Origin: Ypsolopha sequella
Lineage: Eukaryota > Arthropoda > Insecta > Lepidoptera > Ypsolophidae
Assembly: GCA_934047225.1 (NCBI GenBank)
Contig: OW204012.1
Location: forward strand, 3,410,001-3,474,000
DNA length: 64,000 nucleotides
Direction of reading: 5' to 3'
In this document: in pieces, positions 55,301 to 64,000 of the stretch
How the letters are laid out: the number at the start of each line of letters is the position of its first letter
How positions within the stretch are numbered: the stretch's first letter is position 1
Translations under genes and position numbers: made by a program
The notes under the pieces: model-generated
What the model saw: the letters and a program-made list of their open reading frames with translations, nothing else
Databases searched by the model: none
Told to the model about the DNA's origin: nothing

Positions 55301-57428
55301 TCTTTCGATTAAAAAGCTTTGGATTTCATTTTCCGAAACTTTAAGCAAACTCAACACTATTCATATTCCACGTTGGGTACTCTTAGATAAACCATTATCT
55401 TTAGAATTACATACTTTCGTAGATTCTTCAAATTTAGCGTACGCTGGTGTGGTCTACGTAAGGTGTGTAAGCACGGATGGGACGGTTGGTGTTCGCCTTT
55501 TAGTTTCTAAGAATAAGGTAGTGCCAATCAAACCCATCACGACCCCTCGTCTTGAGTTATGCGGGGCGCTCTTGGGCACAAGACTCTATAAAAAGGTAGT
55601 TAATGCATTGACAATAAAATTTGACCATTGCTATTTTTGGTGCGACTCTACTATCGTTTTAGGGTGGTTGTCTTATTCACAAAACCAACTTAAACAATTT
55701 GTACGTAATAGAGTAAACGAGATACAGGAGAGTACCAGTGGTCACAAGTGGAACTACGTGCCGTCGAAAGAAAACCCGGCAGACCTAGTTTCTCGTGGGG
55801 TGAGTGCCGATCAAATCGGCAAGTCCTCGCTTTGGTGGTCCGGTCCTTCGTTCCTACAGCAACCAACCGAATTCTGGCCAAAAATGCCAAATGATAACTC
55901 TCTGAATGATAAATCTCTCCCAGAAATTGTTCTTGCTACTACCAGTTGTCAAAACAACTTACTAGAGCTCATACATAAAATATCAGTTTTTTCATTTCTT
56001 GTCAGAACCTTTGCAATAATATTGCGCTTTATTGGTATCTGTCGTAGACAAACCATTAAAGGTCCTATTTCTGTTTCAGAGTTACAATCTGCACAGATAG
56101 TCGTCATGCGTTTAGCACAAAAAGAAATGTTCCCCTTAGAGTACTCTCTACTCGAATCTGGTAAACCATTACCCAGCAAAAATAGACTTCTTGCATTTTC
56201 CCCATTTATGGATGAAAATAAAGTAATCCGTGTAGGGGGGAGACTCAATAATTCATACTATAGCTATGATGTAAAGCACCCAATAATGCTTTGTGCAAAA
56301 CATCACGTCACTAAACTTATTTTCATATTGCACCATAAAAGGCTCTTTCACGCAGGCCCTCAATTGCTTTTAGCTAATATCAGACAAACTTACTGGCCAT
56401 TAGGTGGTAGAAACTTATCTAAAAATACTGTCAAATCGTGTGTCCGATGCTGTAGGTTCAAGGCAACGCCAATTCAACCGATCATGGGTAATTTACCGAA
56501 TCCTCGAGTACACTTAGAGTTTCCATTCCTTGACTCTTCAGTCGACTACGCCGGGCCAGTCTTGATAGCCGATAGAAAAGGTCGTGGTGCTAAATTAACC
56601 AAATCTTATATTGCTATTTTTGTTTGCCTTGCAGTTAAAGCGGTTCACATAGAACTCGTCACAGACCTCACCAAGGAAGCTTTTCTTGCTGCTCTCTACC
56701 GCTTCATATCTCGTCGCGGGAAGCCACAAAATATTTTCTGCGATAGAGGAACGTCTTTTGTTGGAGCTTCTAACGAGCTCCAAAGACTTATGGAAGACTC
56801 TTCTTCCGAAATAGCCTCTTCTTTGGTCAATGAAGGGATTAAATTTAACCTTTTGACATCATTTACACCTCATATGGGGGGATTATGGGAACGAGCTGTT
56901 AGATCTGTCAAGCATCACTTGAGGCGCATACTTTCATTAGCCCATTTGACGTACGAAGAACTGTCTACTTGTTTAGCGCAAATAGAAGCTATACTAAATT
57001 CCAGACCTCTCACTCCGTTATCTTCAGACCCATCCGACTTCACAGCCCTTACCCCATCTCACTTTCTTATAGGACGATCATTAATGTCTGTTCCTCATCC
57101 ACAGATCACTGACGTGAATATCAGTCGCCTGCAAAGGTTCGAGAGGGTAGAAAAACTCCGACAACACTTCTGGAACCGATTTTATAATGAGTATATCTCT
57201 CTACTTCAGAGAAAGGCGAAATGGCATCGCTCTACAGGAGACCAGCTGAAGGAAGGGATGTTATGTCTAATTCGAGATCGGAACCAGCCCCCACTTCTTT
57301 GGCCTCTCGGAAGAATTGTTGGTATTCATCCGGGATCTGATGGCATCACTAGAATAGTAGACATATCTACAAAAAAGGGTGTCATACAAAGGGCATTCAA
57401 CAACATCTGCCCCCTCCCAACTTCTTGA
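52326..57428 (+). CDS. gag-pol: Gag-Pol polyprotein of BEL/Pao retrotransposon, 1700 aa
   Basis: This encodes capsid and replication enzymes in one frame, as is usual for BEL/Pao. Gag occupies about 1-400 and has C333-x2-C plus a canonical CCHC knuckle C366-x2-C369-x4-H374-x4-C379. Protease: D451-N-G-S. Reverse transcriptase: D782 and Y856-V-D858-D859. RNase H acidic residues lie near D1033 and D1107. Integrase: His/Cys zinc finger at about 1336-1375, catalytic D1407, D1473 and E1522, then an integrase-tail domain ending at 1698 close to the stop. The start ATG (ACAATGAG) is the first in frame after the leader. There is no envelope region: the stop is 25 bp before the 3' LTR. All catalytic residues appear present, so this copy could supply enzymes for the defective neighbour at 46051-50690 (inference). 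Confidence 0.95.
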   Translation: MSEEKIKELVKKRGSLKSKLTTFKSYLNVIKCSDNLSDTQVNELKLRLEKVEALYVHFDALQTEIEVLAEDSDERYAERDQFESQYYSILAEGRTLLNNYTSKHSINQVGSVSTFCDHNVTANCKQESVDLANINLASFSGSNQDWLEYKNTFFSIIHKSDLDDISKFHYLKRSLKGCAAEVISNLDFTSANYREAWSLLCDRFDNSRVLVNNHVQAIFNIDKIHKESSHAIHHVIDTTNKHLRALSTLGQPITHWDTLIIQIMSNKLDDVTISKWEEERNKATTPPTLKEFKDFLAARARVLKSCEQSKGSNKSYDIPKQHFQPNMQNKIACPMCSDKHFLFTCPSFRNLSVESRIRKVNQSNVCLNCLRPGHSNNRCKLSHCKYCSQKHNTLLHFDKNTNTEREGNIALSTNTNMSTSDDKHSAVLLSTAMVKVADHKGRLHAARLILDNGSTANFVTQRLCGRLGLVRRNTSSTVTGIDSQCSSTNQSCDLTIVSSNGDFKVSISCYILAEITQALPTTYIDLQKIPIPAVLCLADPSFNIPSSVDILVGAEIFWSVLGSSSINLGKNLPKLHESKFGWLVTGSMPQLKPNTNTICHFVQNTTDVPDLSRFWELDAVSPLHSLSKEERTCEDSFKANTIRDKDGRFIVTMPLKESPEILGDSYQMAKLRFLSLERRFERDPAFKKSYTDFIKEYLDLGHMTENKHSVHHKDKVSYYLPHHGVFRDSSTTHLRVVFDASAAISKNTRSLNSIQMVGPVVQDDLFSILLRFRQHKFVVTSDVEKMYRAILITPSQRSLQQIIFRFNSSEPLKTYTLNTVTYGTSSAPYLATKCLVSLAEKAPNDQAKNAIKKDFYVDDYLGGGETLQAVKDLCKDLIHTLDSAKFNLRKWQSNNQEILKSISDIKGETDKSLNLNENGSCKTLGLNWNSQKDSLYFSIKFNLKGKVTKRYILSTISQIFDPLGLVGPCTVEAKFILQKLWMAKCEWDEEVPLSIKKLWISFSETLSKLNTIHIPRWVLLDKPLSLELHTFVDSSNLAYAGVVYVRCVSTDGTVGVRLLVSKNKVVPIKPITTPRLELCGALLGTRLYKKVVNALTIKFDHCYFWCDSTIVLGWLSYSQNQLKQFVRNRVNEIQESTSGHKWNYVPSKENPADLVSRGVSADQIGKSSLWWSGPSFLQQPTEFWPKMPNDNSLNDKSLPEIVLATTSCQNNLLELIHKISVFSFLVRTFAIILRFIGICRRQTIKGPISVSELQSAQIVVMRLAQKEMFPLEYSLLESGKPLPSKNRLLAFSPFMDENKVIRVGGRLNNSYYSYDVKHPIMLCAKHHVTKLIFILHHKRLFHAGPQLLLANIRQTYWPLGGRNLSKNTVKSCVRCCRFKATPIQPIMGNLPNPRVHLEFPFLDSSVDYAGPVLIADRKGRGAKLTKSYIAIFVCLAVKAVHIELVTDLTKEAFLAALYRFISRRGKPQNIFCDRGTSFVGASNELQRLMEDSSSEIASSLVNEGIKFNLLTSFTPHMGGLWERAVRSVKHHLRRILSLAHLTYEELSTCLAQIEAILNSRPLTPLSSDPSDFTALTPSHFLIGRSLMSVPHPQITDVNISRLQRFERVEKLRQHFWNRFYNEYISLLQRKAKWHRSTGDQLKEGMLCLIRDRNQPPLLWPLGRIVGIHPGSDGITRIVDISTKKGVIQRAFNNICPLPTS

Positions 57429-57453
57429 ACTTAACACTTCAACCCTGGGAGCT

Positions 57454-57800
57454 TGTTGGAGACAATCTTCAAGCCGGTGCGTGACGGGTACCGGCCGCCG
57501 TGCGGTTTTAGACTAATTTATAAGTGCGCGCGTTTGATTTATATTCATTCATTCATTCATTCAATAATTCAATCAATCATTCGATCTGTCTTCATTCATT
57601 CAATCAGCCTTCATTCATTCAATCATTCATTTTTATGTTTAGTCATTCTCTTCTCTCTGCGATCTTGTATATACACGCACGCGACACTATTATCCTTAAA
57701 ATACAGCACCTAAAATTACACTCCGTTTATTTTACTCCAGCTATCCCGTCAGAACTCCCGTCCAGAACATCTAGGAACAGCGGGCACTGACACCACAACA
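57454..57800 (+). repeat. 3' LTR of the intact BEL element
   Basis: 347 bp, TGTTGGAGAC...CACAACA. No convincing polypurine tract precedes it. Confidence 0.93.
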
Positions 57801-57912
57801 CTCATTCTAGCTTTTCGATTTTTTTACACTGACGCATGCTGACTCCCAGAATGGTGAACAGAGACCACTCCCACAAATTAACCACTTACAGAATGTTTAC
57901 TCCGAATAACTA

Positions 57913-58043
57913 GCGAAAACAGGCGCACGCACACATAGACGCGTACGTACGACGATCTCGGAGATAGTCGTGTGAATGCCAATACGAAATTCTGCCGAGA
58001 TCATCGTACGTACGCGTCTATGCATGTGTGCGTCTGTTTTCGC
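57913..58043. mobile_element. 131-bp fold-back element
   Basis: Arms of about 48 bp (GCGAAAACAGGCGCACGCAC...GATCTCGG and its reverse) with a few mismatches surround a 32-bp centre. The sequence is CpG-rich. No target duplication was identified. Confidence 0.75.
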
Positions 58044-58154
58044 TCCGTCGTCGAGTCGGCCTTCTGGTTTTATCTATTTTGTGCCACTGCTATGATTTTG
58101 ACAGACCTCTTTAACTTTGTCCACATCCATCAATCTAGTCATACAAGCTTCTAT

Positions 58155-58205
58155 TCGAGTGCTTTTGACATTGCCCTTCTTCAGTATGTCGCCATTTTGA
58201 TCGGC
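58155..58205 (-). pseudogene. LINE fragment, same family as 34575
   Basis: The minus strand reads D-Q-x-GDILKKGNVKS. A G-rich 'gcgggcgggcggg' adjoins it. Confidence 0.45.
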
Positions 58206-59232
58206 GGGCGGGCGGGTCAACCTTTCTTCTACTTGCAGATCATATTAAGGATCGGTTCTTCGGATTAAAGAGTAGAAAGAAAGAAAGAAAATAAATTTAT
58301 TGGCGCGTTTACAAAAAAAAATAAAAATTACTTATCGCTAACACAGTAGAAAAGGTTTACTTAAGTAGGGAGTAATCTATAGATAAAAATAACAACACGG
58401 CAAAAGGATGTAGCTCAGCTATGTGCCATTCAAAACATGCTTTGGTTGGCGCTGGTTTTCAGCTACCTCCGTTACAATTGCATGATAAGTTATTTACGAG
58501 TAGTTAAAAAATTTGTTTACTAAATTGAAAAATCAATAACAATTGGCAGAAATAGCTTATAACTAAATTAAGTAAAATAAAAACAAAACCAAAAATGCGT
58601 TACAAGACAAAAACAATAAAAATAAGTACCGTTTTTTCCGATAGTTCAGATTTCACGTTCTTAGGTCCAGCCGTTTATATATATAGATAGATTTTGCCCG
58701 CGGCCCGACCCGCGCTCTTGTTTACCAAAATAGTCACTGCTTTAATTAAAAGTATGGTATACCCTAGCAAAAATTGTGACTACCCGTCCTATAGAAAGGG
58801 CAATAGCAAAGACTTTATTTGCTTTTAATAGAAGCGATTATATGTTGGTTCATTGGCCTATTTATCTTGGACGGGTAGTACTAATAATCGCGCAGCGAAA
58901 CAAAAGAATGGAGGGTTTTTAGCTTATGTTGAAATATTTTATGTGCAAAAATGTTTACATTTTAGTAGATTCACTTAATTTTTTTAGTATTTATTTTATT
59001 TAAAAAAAATGTCGATCCCGTAACCGCTTTCTTCTAAGGAACACTTGAAAACCAAAAGAACTAGAGTTAAAATATATTTTCTTTGGATAAATGTACATTT
59101 ATAAATGAATTTTTTTTAGTACGTTTCCTTAATAAAAGCCCAACAAATCAAAGATAACGCCCAAAAAAAACGTTTAGCTAAAAGCTGAAGATGATTGCGG
59201 AAATTCTGGATGGGACAATCCATTGGACAATC
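58206..59232. other. Gene-free stretch
   Basis: A (GAAA)n run near 58275 and a 'gattttgcccgcggcccgac' segment near 58690 (also seen near 45750) suggest decayed dispersed repeats. No gene. Confidence 0.5.
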
Positions 59233-59370
59233 GAATTCAGAGCTCCTCACATCCAGATTTACTTTTCTTTCTGCGTTTCTATACTGCAATGATATAATGT
59301 TAATTTATATCTCCTTGCGATGGATAAATTGCCAAGTGTTCAAACATAGAAATTTATTTCTGCCATAGTT
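59233..59370 (+). repeat. Inverted repeat, left arm (partner 62038-62172)
   Basis: About 135 bp, including 'ttaatttatatctccttgcg' and 'agtttacttttctttc'-like sequence, is the reverse complement of 62038-62172. The arms are 2.7 kb apart and enclose the 21-bp minisatellite. Confidence 0.8.
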
Positions 59371-59497
59371 ACAATCCATTGGGTTATTTAAATAATCAAT
59401 TTTATACATTTTCCCTTTGTTTTACTAACCTAGTTTTAAGCCTAACACTATACATTTTTCTAAGCCAAAATTTGTTTTTGGACGTTATAAATTTATA

Positions 59498-59759
59498 CAA
59501 GGTGTAACATAAAGGTGTAACCATATTCGAAGAGCTTATTCAGTCAATGGTATAGAACAACTTTTACTATGGAACAAACCCTGTATCTCAAAAAAAAATA
59601 TTAACTGTTTCATAGAAAAATGCAATGCTGCTCGGCCGAATGTATGGAAGGACAGATTTTGTTTTTGAGATTTCAGGGTTAGCTCCATAGTAAAAGTTGT
59701 TCTATACCCTTGACTGAATAAGCTCTTCAAATATGGTTACACCTTTCTGTTACACGTTG
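59498..59759. mobile_element. TA-flanked fold-back MITE, copy E
   Basis: Same family as 34793-35013. TA at 59496-59497 and 59760-59761. Confidence 0.88.
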
Positions 59760-59761
59760 TA

Positions 59762-60391
59762 TATCTAAAAGACTGTCGAAAATCCGAAAAATCGGCCCTT
59801 AAGGGAATGATTTGCCATTATAAGCAAAAAAGATTTTTCCTAACAAGTTAAGTGAAACCCGAAACACATTCATGTACTTTAAAAAGGACTAAAAATTTTA
59901 TAACAATCATCTAGGGACTGTAAAATCTAGGGCCTCTTGGTCCATGGCACTTTACTACACCCGAATAAAGGTGATAATTGTACAAAAAGTATAGCGTAGC
60001 GAGTGGCCCAGTGTACTTTAAGGCCACAAAGCTTTTATGGAATTTAATTTCATGTAATAGGTGCCTGAGGTTTGGCACTTAATTTAAAATCGCGACTTTT
60101 AAAAGGAGTTTCTCAACTCAACGCGTTTGTATGTTTGTTAGAAAATCTAAATAAATGTTCGTTGAAATTGTCATAAGGTTAAAGATATCATGGTTTCGTC
60201 ATGATAATTTTAAGTACTTATTTATTTATTATCTTTTTATTTCGTTAAATTTTTTTTTTTACTTTTTTACAAGTGTCAAATGAAATGAAAAGCTTATTAT
60301 AGCCAAATATAAATATTTATTTCAAGTTTATTTATGAAACTCAAACACAAACGTCATGAAATTTGGTAGGCGAGTAAATGAGACAAAATGA
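59762..60391. other. Gene-free stretch
   Basis: AT-rich, no features. Confidence 0.5.
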
Positions 60392-61177
60392 ATATTTAAG
60401 TTTAAACCCGAGACAAATCGGTCGAACTTTGACATAATAAAATATAATGGTGATGCAGAACATGCGAATGGTGACACAGAACATGTGAATGGTGACACAG
60501 AACATGTGAATGATGACACAAAACATGTGAATGGTGACACAGAACATGTGAATGGTGACACAGAACATGTGAATGGTGACACAGAACATGTGAATGGTGA
60601 CACAGAACATGTGAATGATGACACAGAACATGTGAATGGTGACACAGAACATGTGAATGATGACACAGAACATGTGAATGATGACACAGAACATGTGAAT
60701 GGTGACACAGAACATGTGAATGATGACACAAAACATGTGAATGGTGACACAGAACATGTGAATGGTGACACAGAACATGTGAATGGTGACACAGAACATG
60801 TGAATGGTGACACAGAACATGTGAATGGTGACACAGAACATGTGAATGGTGACACAGAACATGTGAATGGTGACACAGAACATGTGAATGGTGACACAGA
60901 ACATGTGAATGGTGACACAGAACATGAGAATGATGACACAGAACATGTGAATGATGACACAGAACATGTGAATGGTGACACAGAACATGTGAATGATGAC
61001 ACAGAACATGTGAATGATGACACAGAACATGTGAATGGTGACACAGAACATGTGAATGGTGACACAGAACATGTGAATGGTGACACAGAACATGTGAATG
61101 GTGACACAGAACATGTAAATGGTGACAAGCCACAGCCGAAGCCTAGTTCAGTTGAAATTAAAGAATTTTTATCTTGA
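60392..61177 (+). repeat. 21-bp minisatellite (about 33 units) with an open 7-residue-repeat frame
   Basis: The unit AATGGTGACACAGAACATGTG repeats from about 60446 to 61131. Because 21 is divisible by three, frames stay open on both strands. The plus frame encodes (NGDTEHV)n with N-D-D and T-K-H variants and runs on in unique sequence before the array (from 60392, no ATG) and after it (KPQPKPSSVEIKEFLS then stop). It might be the last exon of a repetitive acidic protein, but there is no start codon, clear acceptor or recognised homology. Most unit variants are G-to-A changes. Confidence 0.85.
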
Positions 61178-61220
61178 GTTTAAAGCACTTGTACAGTATA
61201 GTTTTATTTTTTTATGTTTT

Positions 61221-61265
61221 CTCCCAACCGGTTTCGGATTTTACTCCATTTTCAAAGGAAGATGT
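61221..61265 (-). other. Weak Penelope-tail-like motif
   Basis: The minus strand has GGA...TCC-GAAACCGGTTGG, similar to the GAAACCGGTCG end at 41147-41158. The CTGA core is missing. Confidence 0.2.
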
Positions 61266-62037
61266 TAATTAAAATACATTTCATTGACTCTAGGTTAAAG
61301 ATTTGTCCGTGTGTGCGTCACGCATCGATGATTTTAACAAAATACAGGCTGTGTGCTATTTGGGAGAAAAATATTATTATAAGTTCCCATTAATTGCTAT
61401 GCCCCTACGGGGTGTCATTAACAAACAACATCTTATCTTTGATGACATTAAAATAAACAATTTGAATTTGAATTACAAGGTTCGCTCTTGGCACAGTATA
61501 AGTAGACAGTAGTTTAACTTGACGGTGTCCTTGAAATCAATACCTACGACCGCTCGGTGCCTAAACAGTAAACACGCGTTAGGGCTGCCAACGTATTTGA
61601 TAATGCTATAATTGTCGCATTATTTAATTTAAACAGCCATACAATGCACAACAAATTCTATGATTTCGTGCCATAATTTACAAAAATGCGCGGGAGCGGC
61701 TTACAGTGTCAACGCGGCAACGTGCGTACGTGACTGAGGCACAACTGCTACTGCCGCCCCCGACAGCTCCCGAGATTTCGAAGCGCGTGTCGTTTCGGGT
61801 CGTTTCTATGAAGACATATTACTGCTTCCTTTTCTTTATACTGTACTCTTGGTAACATTAGACTCGATATACTTGTAGGTAATTGCCAATTTTAGGTAAA
61901 TCACGTCCACACACGGGTCACTTCGCTAACGGTTTAGTATTGATAAAAATATTTCACATGTAAGATATTTTTTTGCACATATTGGGACCACTATTTACTT
62001 CTATTTGGTATGTAATATTATTTTTTATATTAAAACT
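61266..62037. other. Gene-free stretch with CpG-rich block
   Basis: A GC/CpG-rich block at 61680-61805 differs sharply from its surroundings, but no splice-bounded frame or promoter element could be assigned. Confidence 0.45.
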
Positions 62038-62172
62038 ATGACAGAAATAAATTTCTATGTTTGAACGCTTGCCGATTTATCCATCGCAAGGAGATATAAA
62101 TTAACATTATATCATTGCAGTATAGAAACGCAAAAAGAAAAGTAAATCTGGATGTGACGAGCTCTAAACCGG
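62038..62172 (-). repeat. Inverted repeat, right arm (partner 59233-59370)
   Basis: See 59233-59370. Confidence 0.8.
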
Positions 62173-63070
62173 GATTCGAAAGCGAGAGGTCCCGGGTTTT
62201 AGGATAAACCAGATTTTAGGATAAACTAGTTTATTTAAACAAAGTGGTTTTGAGCTGTCATAAAAAATATCCACGAAAGTTATTTATGGCACCATACAAT
62301 CTTGTAACCAGTGGCGTATTTTAAGATTGAGCGCCCTGGGCCTGTAAGGTTTGTCGCCTCATAAATGAACGTGAAAAAAGTAAAAATATTTCAATGACAA
62401 AATAAAATAAGATCCAGCAGTGTGTTGTTTTGGGCTGAGAATGATGATAATGAATGAAAAAACTCGAAAGGACAAAGAAATAAACACCATTAATTAAAAT
62501 AGAGTACCTAGTGTTTTTATTTTTATATAAGTATAAATTCAAAAAGAAATATAAATTAAAAGGTAGGTAAAGATTGATCATGAAAGGCGCCCTAAGCTGA
62601 GCGCTAGGTGCAGCTTGCGCCGCCCCTCGCAGCCTGCCGCCCCGGGCCATTGCCCTTTTGGCCCTAGGGTAAATACGCCACTGCTTCTAACCTAACCTAC
62701 CGGCTCCTACTTTGGCCTAGGCTGAACTAGTTTGTCCCAAAATCTGGTTTGGCCGGTAACATAATTATTATTTAATTAATGTGCGTCCAATTCCAAAGTG
62801 CGTCTTTCATCTACGACGTATGTAATTATATCTACGATATAATTTTAGTCCTTAATATCCCAAAAACCAAATTGCCACTCCATAAAATGATACAACACGT
62901 GAGTATTTTATAAAAGGTAAATTGTGTCAAGATCACTTAAAAACTCCCGGGTCTCCCTATGGATTTGTTTTAATTAAATCCATATTATAAGTGGCGGTGA
63001 CAACCAACGATATAAGAAGAAAGTGTAGAATAGGCGATCCGCGAGTGTCACGTTAAAACTTGGCTAAATT
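62173..63070. other. Gene-free stretch
   Basis: 'ggcgtattttaagattgagc' near 62313 and 'aatacgccactg' near 62670 suggest the ends of an old inverted-repeat element (about 62310-62685). No gene. Confidence 0.45.
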
Positions 63071-63421
63071 AAGCCAAGCTTTCAGCCATGGATAACAGAA
63101 TCTGTTATTAAGCCAAGCTTTCAGCCATGGATAACAGAATCTGTTATTAAGCCAAGCTTTCAGCCATGGATAACAGAGTCTGTTATTAAGCCAAGCTTTC
63201 AGCCATGGATAACAGAATCTGTTATTAAGCCAAGCTTTCAGCCATGGATAACAGAATCTGTTATTAAGCCAAGCTTTCAGCCATGGATAACAGAATCTGT
63301 TATTAAGCCAAGCTTTCAGCCATGGATAACAGAATATGTTATTAAGCCAAGCTTTCAGCCATGGATAACAGAATCTGTTATTAAGCCAAGCTTTCAGCCA
63401 TGGATAACAGAATCTGTTATT
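63071..63421. repeat. 39-bp satellite, nine units
   Basis: Nine head-to-tail units beginning AAGCCAAGCTTTCAGCCATG. Each contains the 17-bp palindrome ATAACAGAATCTGTTAT. Only two units show a base change. Confidence 0.95.
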
Positions 63422-63426
63422 CCTAG

Positions 63427-63840
63427 AAAACTACGGACAGGCCGGTTTTGCATAAAATTTATTATGTTTTAAATAAATTGCAATAGATAAGTACGAATAT
63501 GAAATATTGAGGGTTAGGCCACTTTTGCGCTGACGGCCTCAACTTTGGTTTCCGAAAATTATTTTAGAGTCTTCCTTAAAATGGTCTACGATAAACTACA
63601 GTATATTTTTTTGTACGAAGGAGGCAATTGCAATAGATAAGTACGAATATGAAAAAAAAATTATGAAAAACCAGCCTATCCCTAATTTCAGCCATGGATA
63701 ACATGAAATCTGTGGTCCATGGCTGAAATTAGGGATAGGCTGGTTTTGCATAAAAAAATATGTTTTAAATAGATTGCAATAGATAAGTACGAATATGAAA
63801 TATTGTGGGTTAGGCCACTTTTGCGCTGACGGCCTCAATT
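63427..63840. repeat. Direct duplication with internal hairpin next to the satellite
   Basis: 'caatagataagtacgaatat' followed by 'gttaggccacttttgcgctg' occurs at about 63480-63545 and 63776-63838, with a partial copy at 63628-63652. Between them, 63664-63752 is an inverted repeat (AACCAGCCTATCCCTAATTT and its reverse) that includes the satellite's 'tttcagccatggataaca'. Confidence 0.8.
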
Positions 63841-63977
63841 TTCGTCACTTCTCAGAAATCCGGATGTCAATCTAATCCTGGGTTGTTGAGAGGTCTAATT
63901 TTACAAGATTTGTAACAAACGTACTTGCAGAAGAAATCCATGTAATATCGGAGCTGGTGACGACAAAATAGAGTAAC

Positions 63978-64000
63978 TTAAGGCGATATGTAAAAGTTTT
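63978..64000 (+). mobile_element. Start of a TTAA MITE (390-bp family) cut by window end
   Basis: TTAAGGCGATATGTAAAAGT is the same terminal sequence as the 37944-38333 family. Confidence 0.7.

Larger units (their letters stand above)
50848..57800 (+). mobile_element. Full-length BEL/Pao retrotransposon (no env)
   Basis: 6953 bp with two 347-bp LTRs that look the same apart from the first base (A in place of T at 50848), a tRNA-Tyr-type primer site, a repeat-bearing leader and an intact 1700-codon gag-pol frame. No target duplication is visible (TCTGG before, CTCAT after). Confidence 0.94.

Noticed and set aside
60328..61133. Three long minus-strand frames across the 21-bp array
   Set aside because: They arise from the 21-bp period and have no start context or unique coding flanks that look like protein.
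63071..63421. 39-bp palindromic repeats resembling a CRISPR array
   Set aside because: There are no spacers; the units abut.

Overview
The window is AT-rich, repeat-dense eukaryotic DNA, and a moth or butterfly (Lepidoptera) is the best fit. Three observations point there: dispersed repeats of the 'gtgcgagtc(g/a)gactcgc ... ggttccgta' type that I know from lepidopteran genomes, a very high density of short inverted-repeat transposons, and a spliced neuropeptide F gene. No bacterial operons, rRNA, CRISPR array or functional tRNA gene was seen. Host coding sequence is a very small part of the window.

Layout. 1-12.1 kb: nested MITEs (several flanked by TTAA), a tRNA-derived SINE, a small coding-like exon on the minus strand (5722-5826), tandem repeats and LINE debris. 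12.19-20.60 kb: a complete BEL/Pao-class endogenous retrovirus with identical 187-bp LTRs, a 5-bp target duplication, a primer site matching the tRNA-Tyr 3' end, and one uninterrupted 2529-codon gag-pol-env frame. 20.6-27.6 kb: MITEs, a LINE 3' end and copies of the lepidopteran repeat. 27.78-28.48 kb (minus): the two coding exons of an NPF precursor, joined across a 410-bp phase-2 intron. 28.6-45.7 kb: a large collection of fold-back elements, Penelope-like fragments, hammerhead-like hairpins and minisatellites. 46.05-57.80 kb: two members of a second, env-less BEL family lying almost head to tail. The first has lost most of its 5' LTR, its leader and its RT domain, and carries an integrase frameshift. 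The second has an intact 1700-codon gag-pol frame and a leader with CRE-like (TGACGTCA) sites in tandem repeats. 57.8-64 kb: further repeats, including a 21-bp minisatellite that keeps a long frame open and a 39-bp satellite of nine units.

How the parts relate. NPF is the only host gene I can name; its 5' non-coding exon and promoter were not located. The two BEL families share a tRNA-Tyr-type primer site and CRE-like palindromes in their control regions, but only the first carries an envelope gene. Most of the rest is non-autonomous DNA that depends on transposases or reverse transcriptases encoded elsewhere. Boundaries of old repeats are approximate; those with target duplications or perfect inverted ends are exact.
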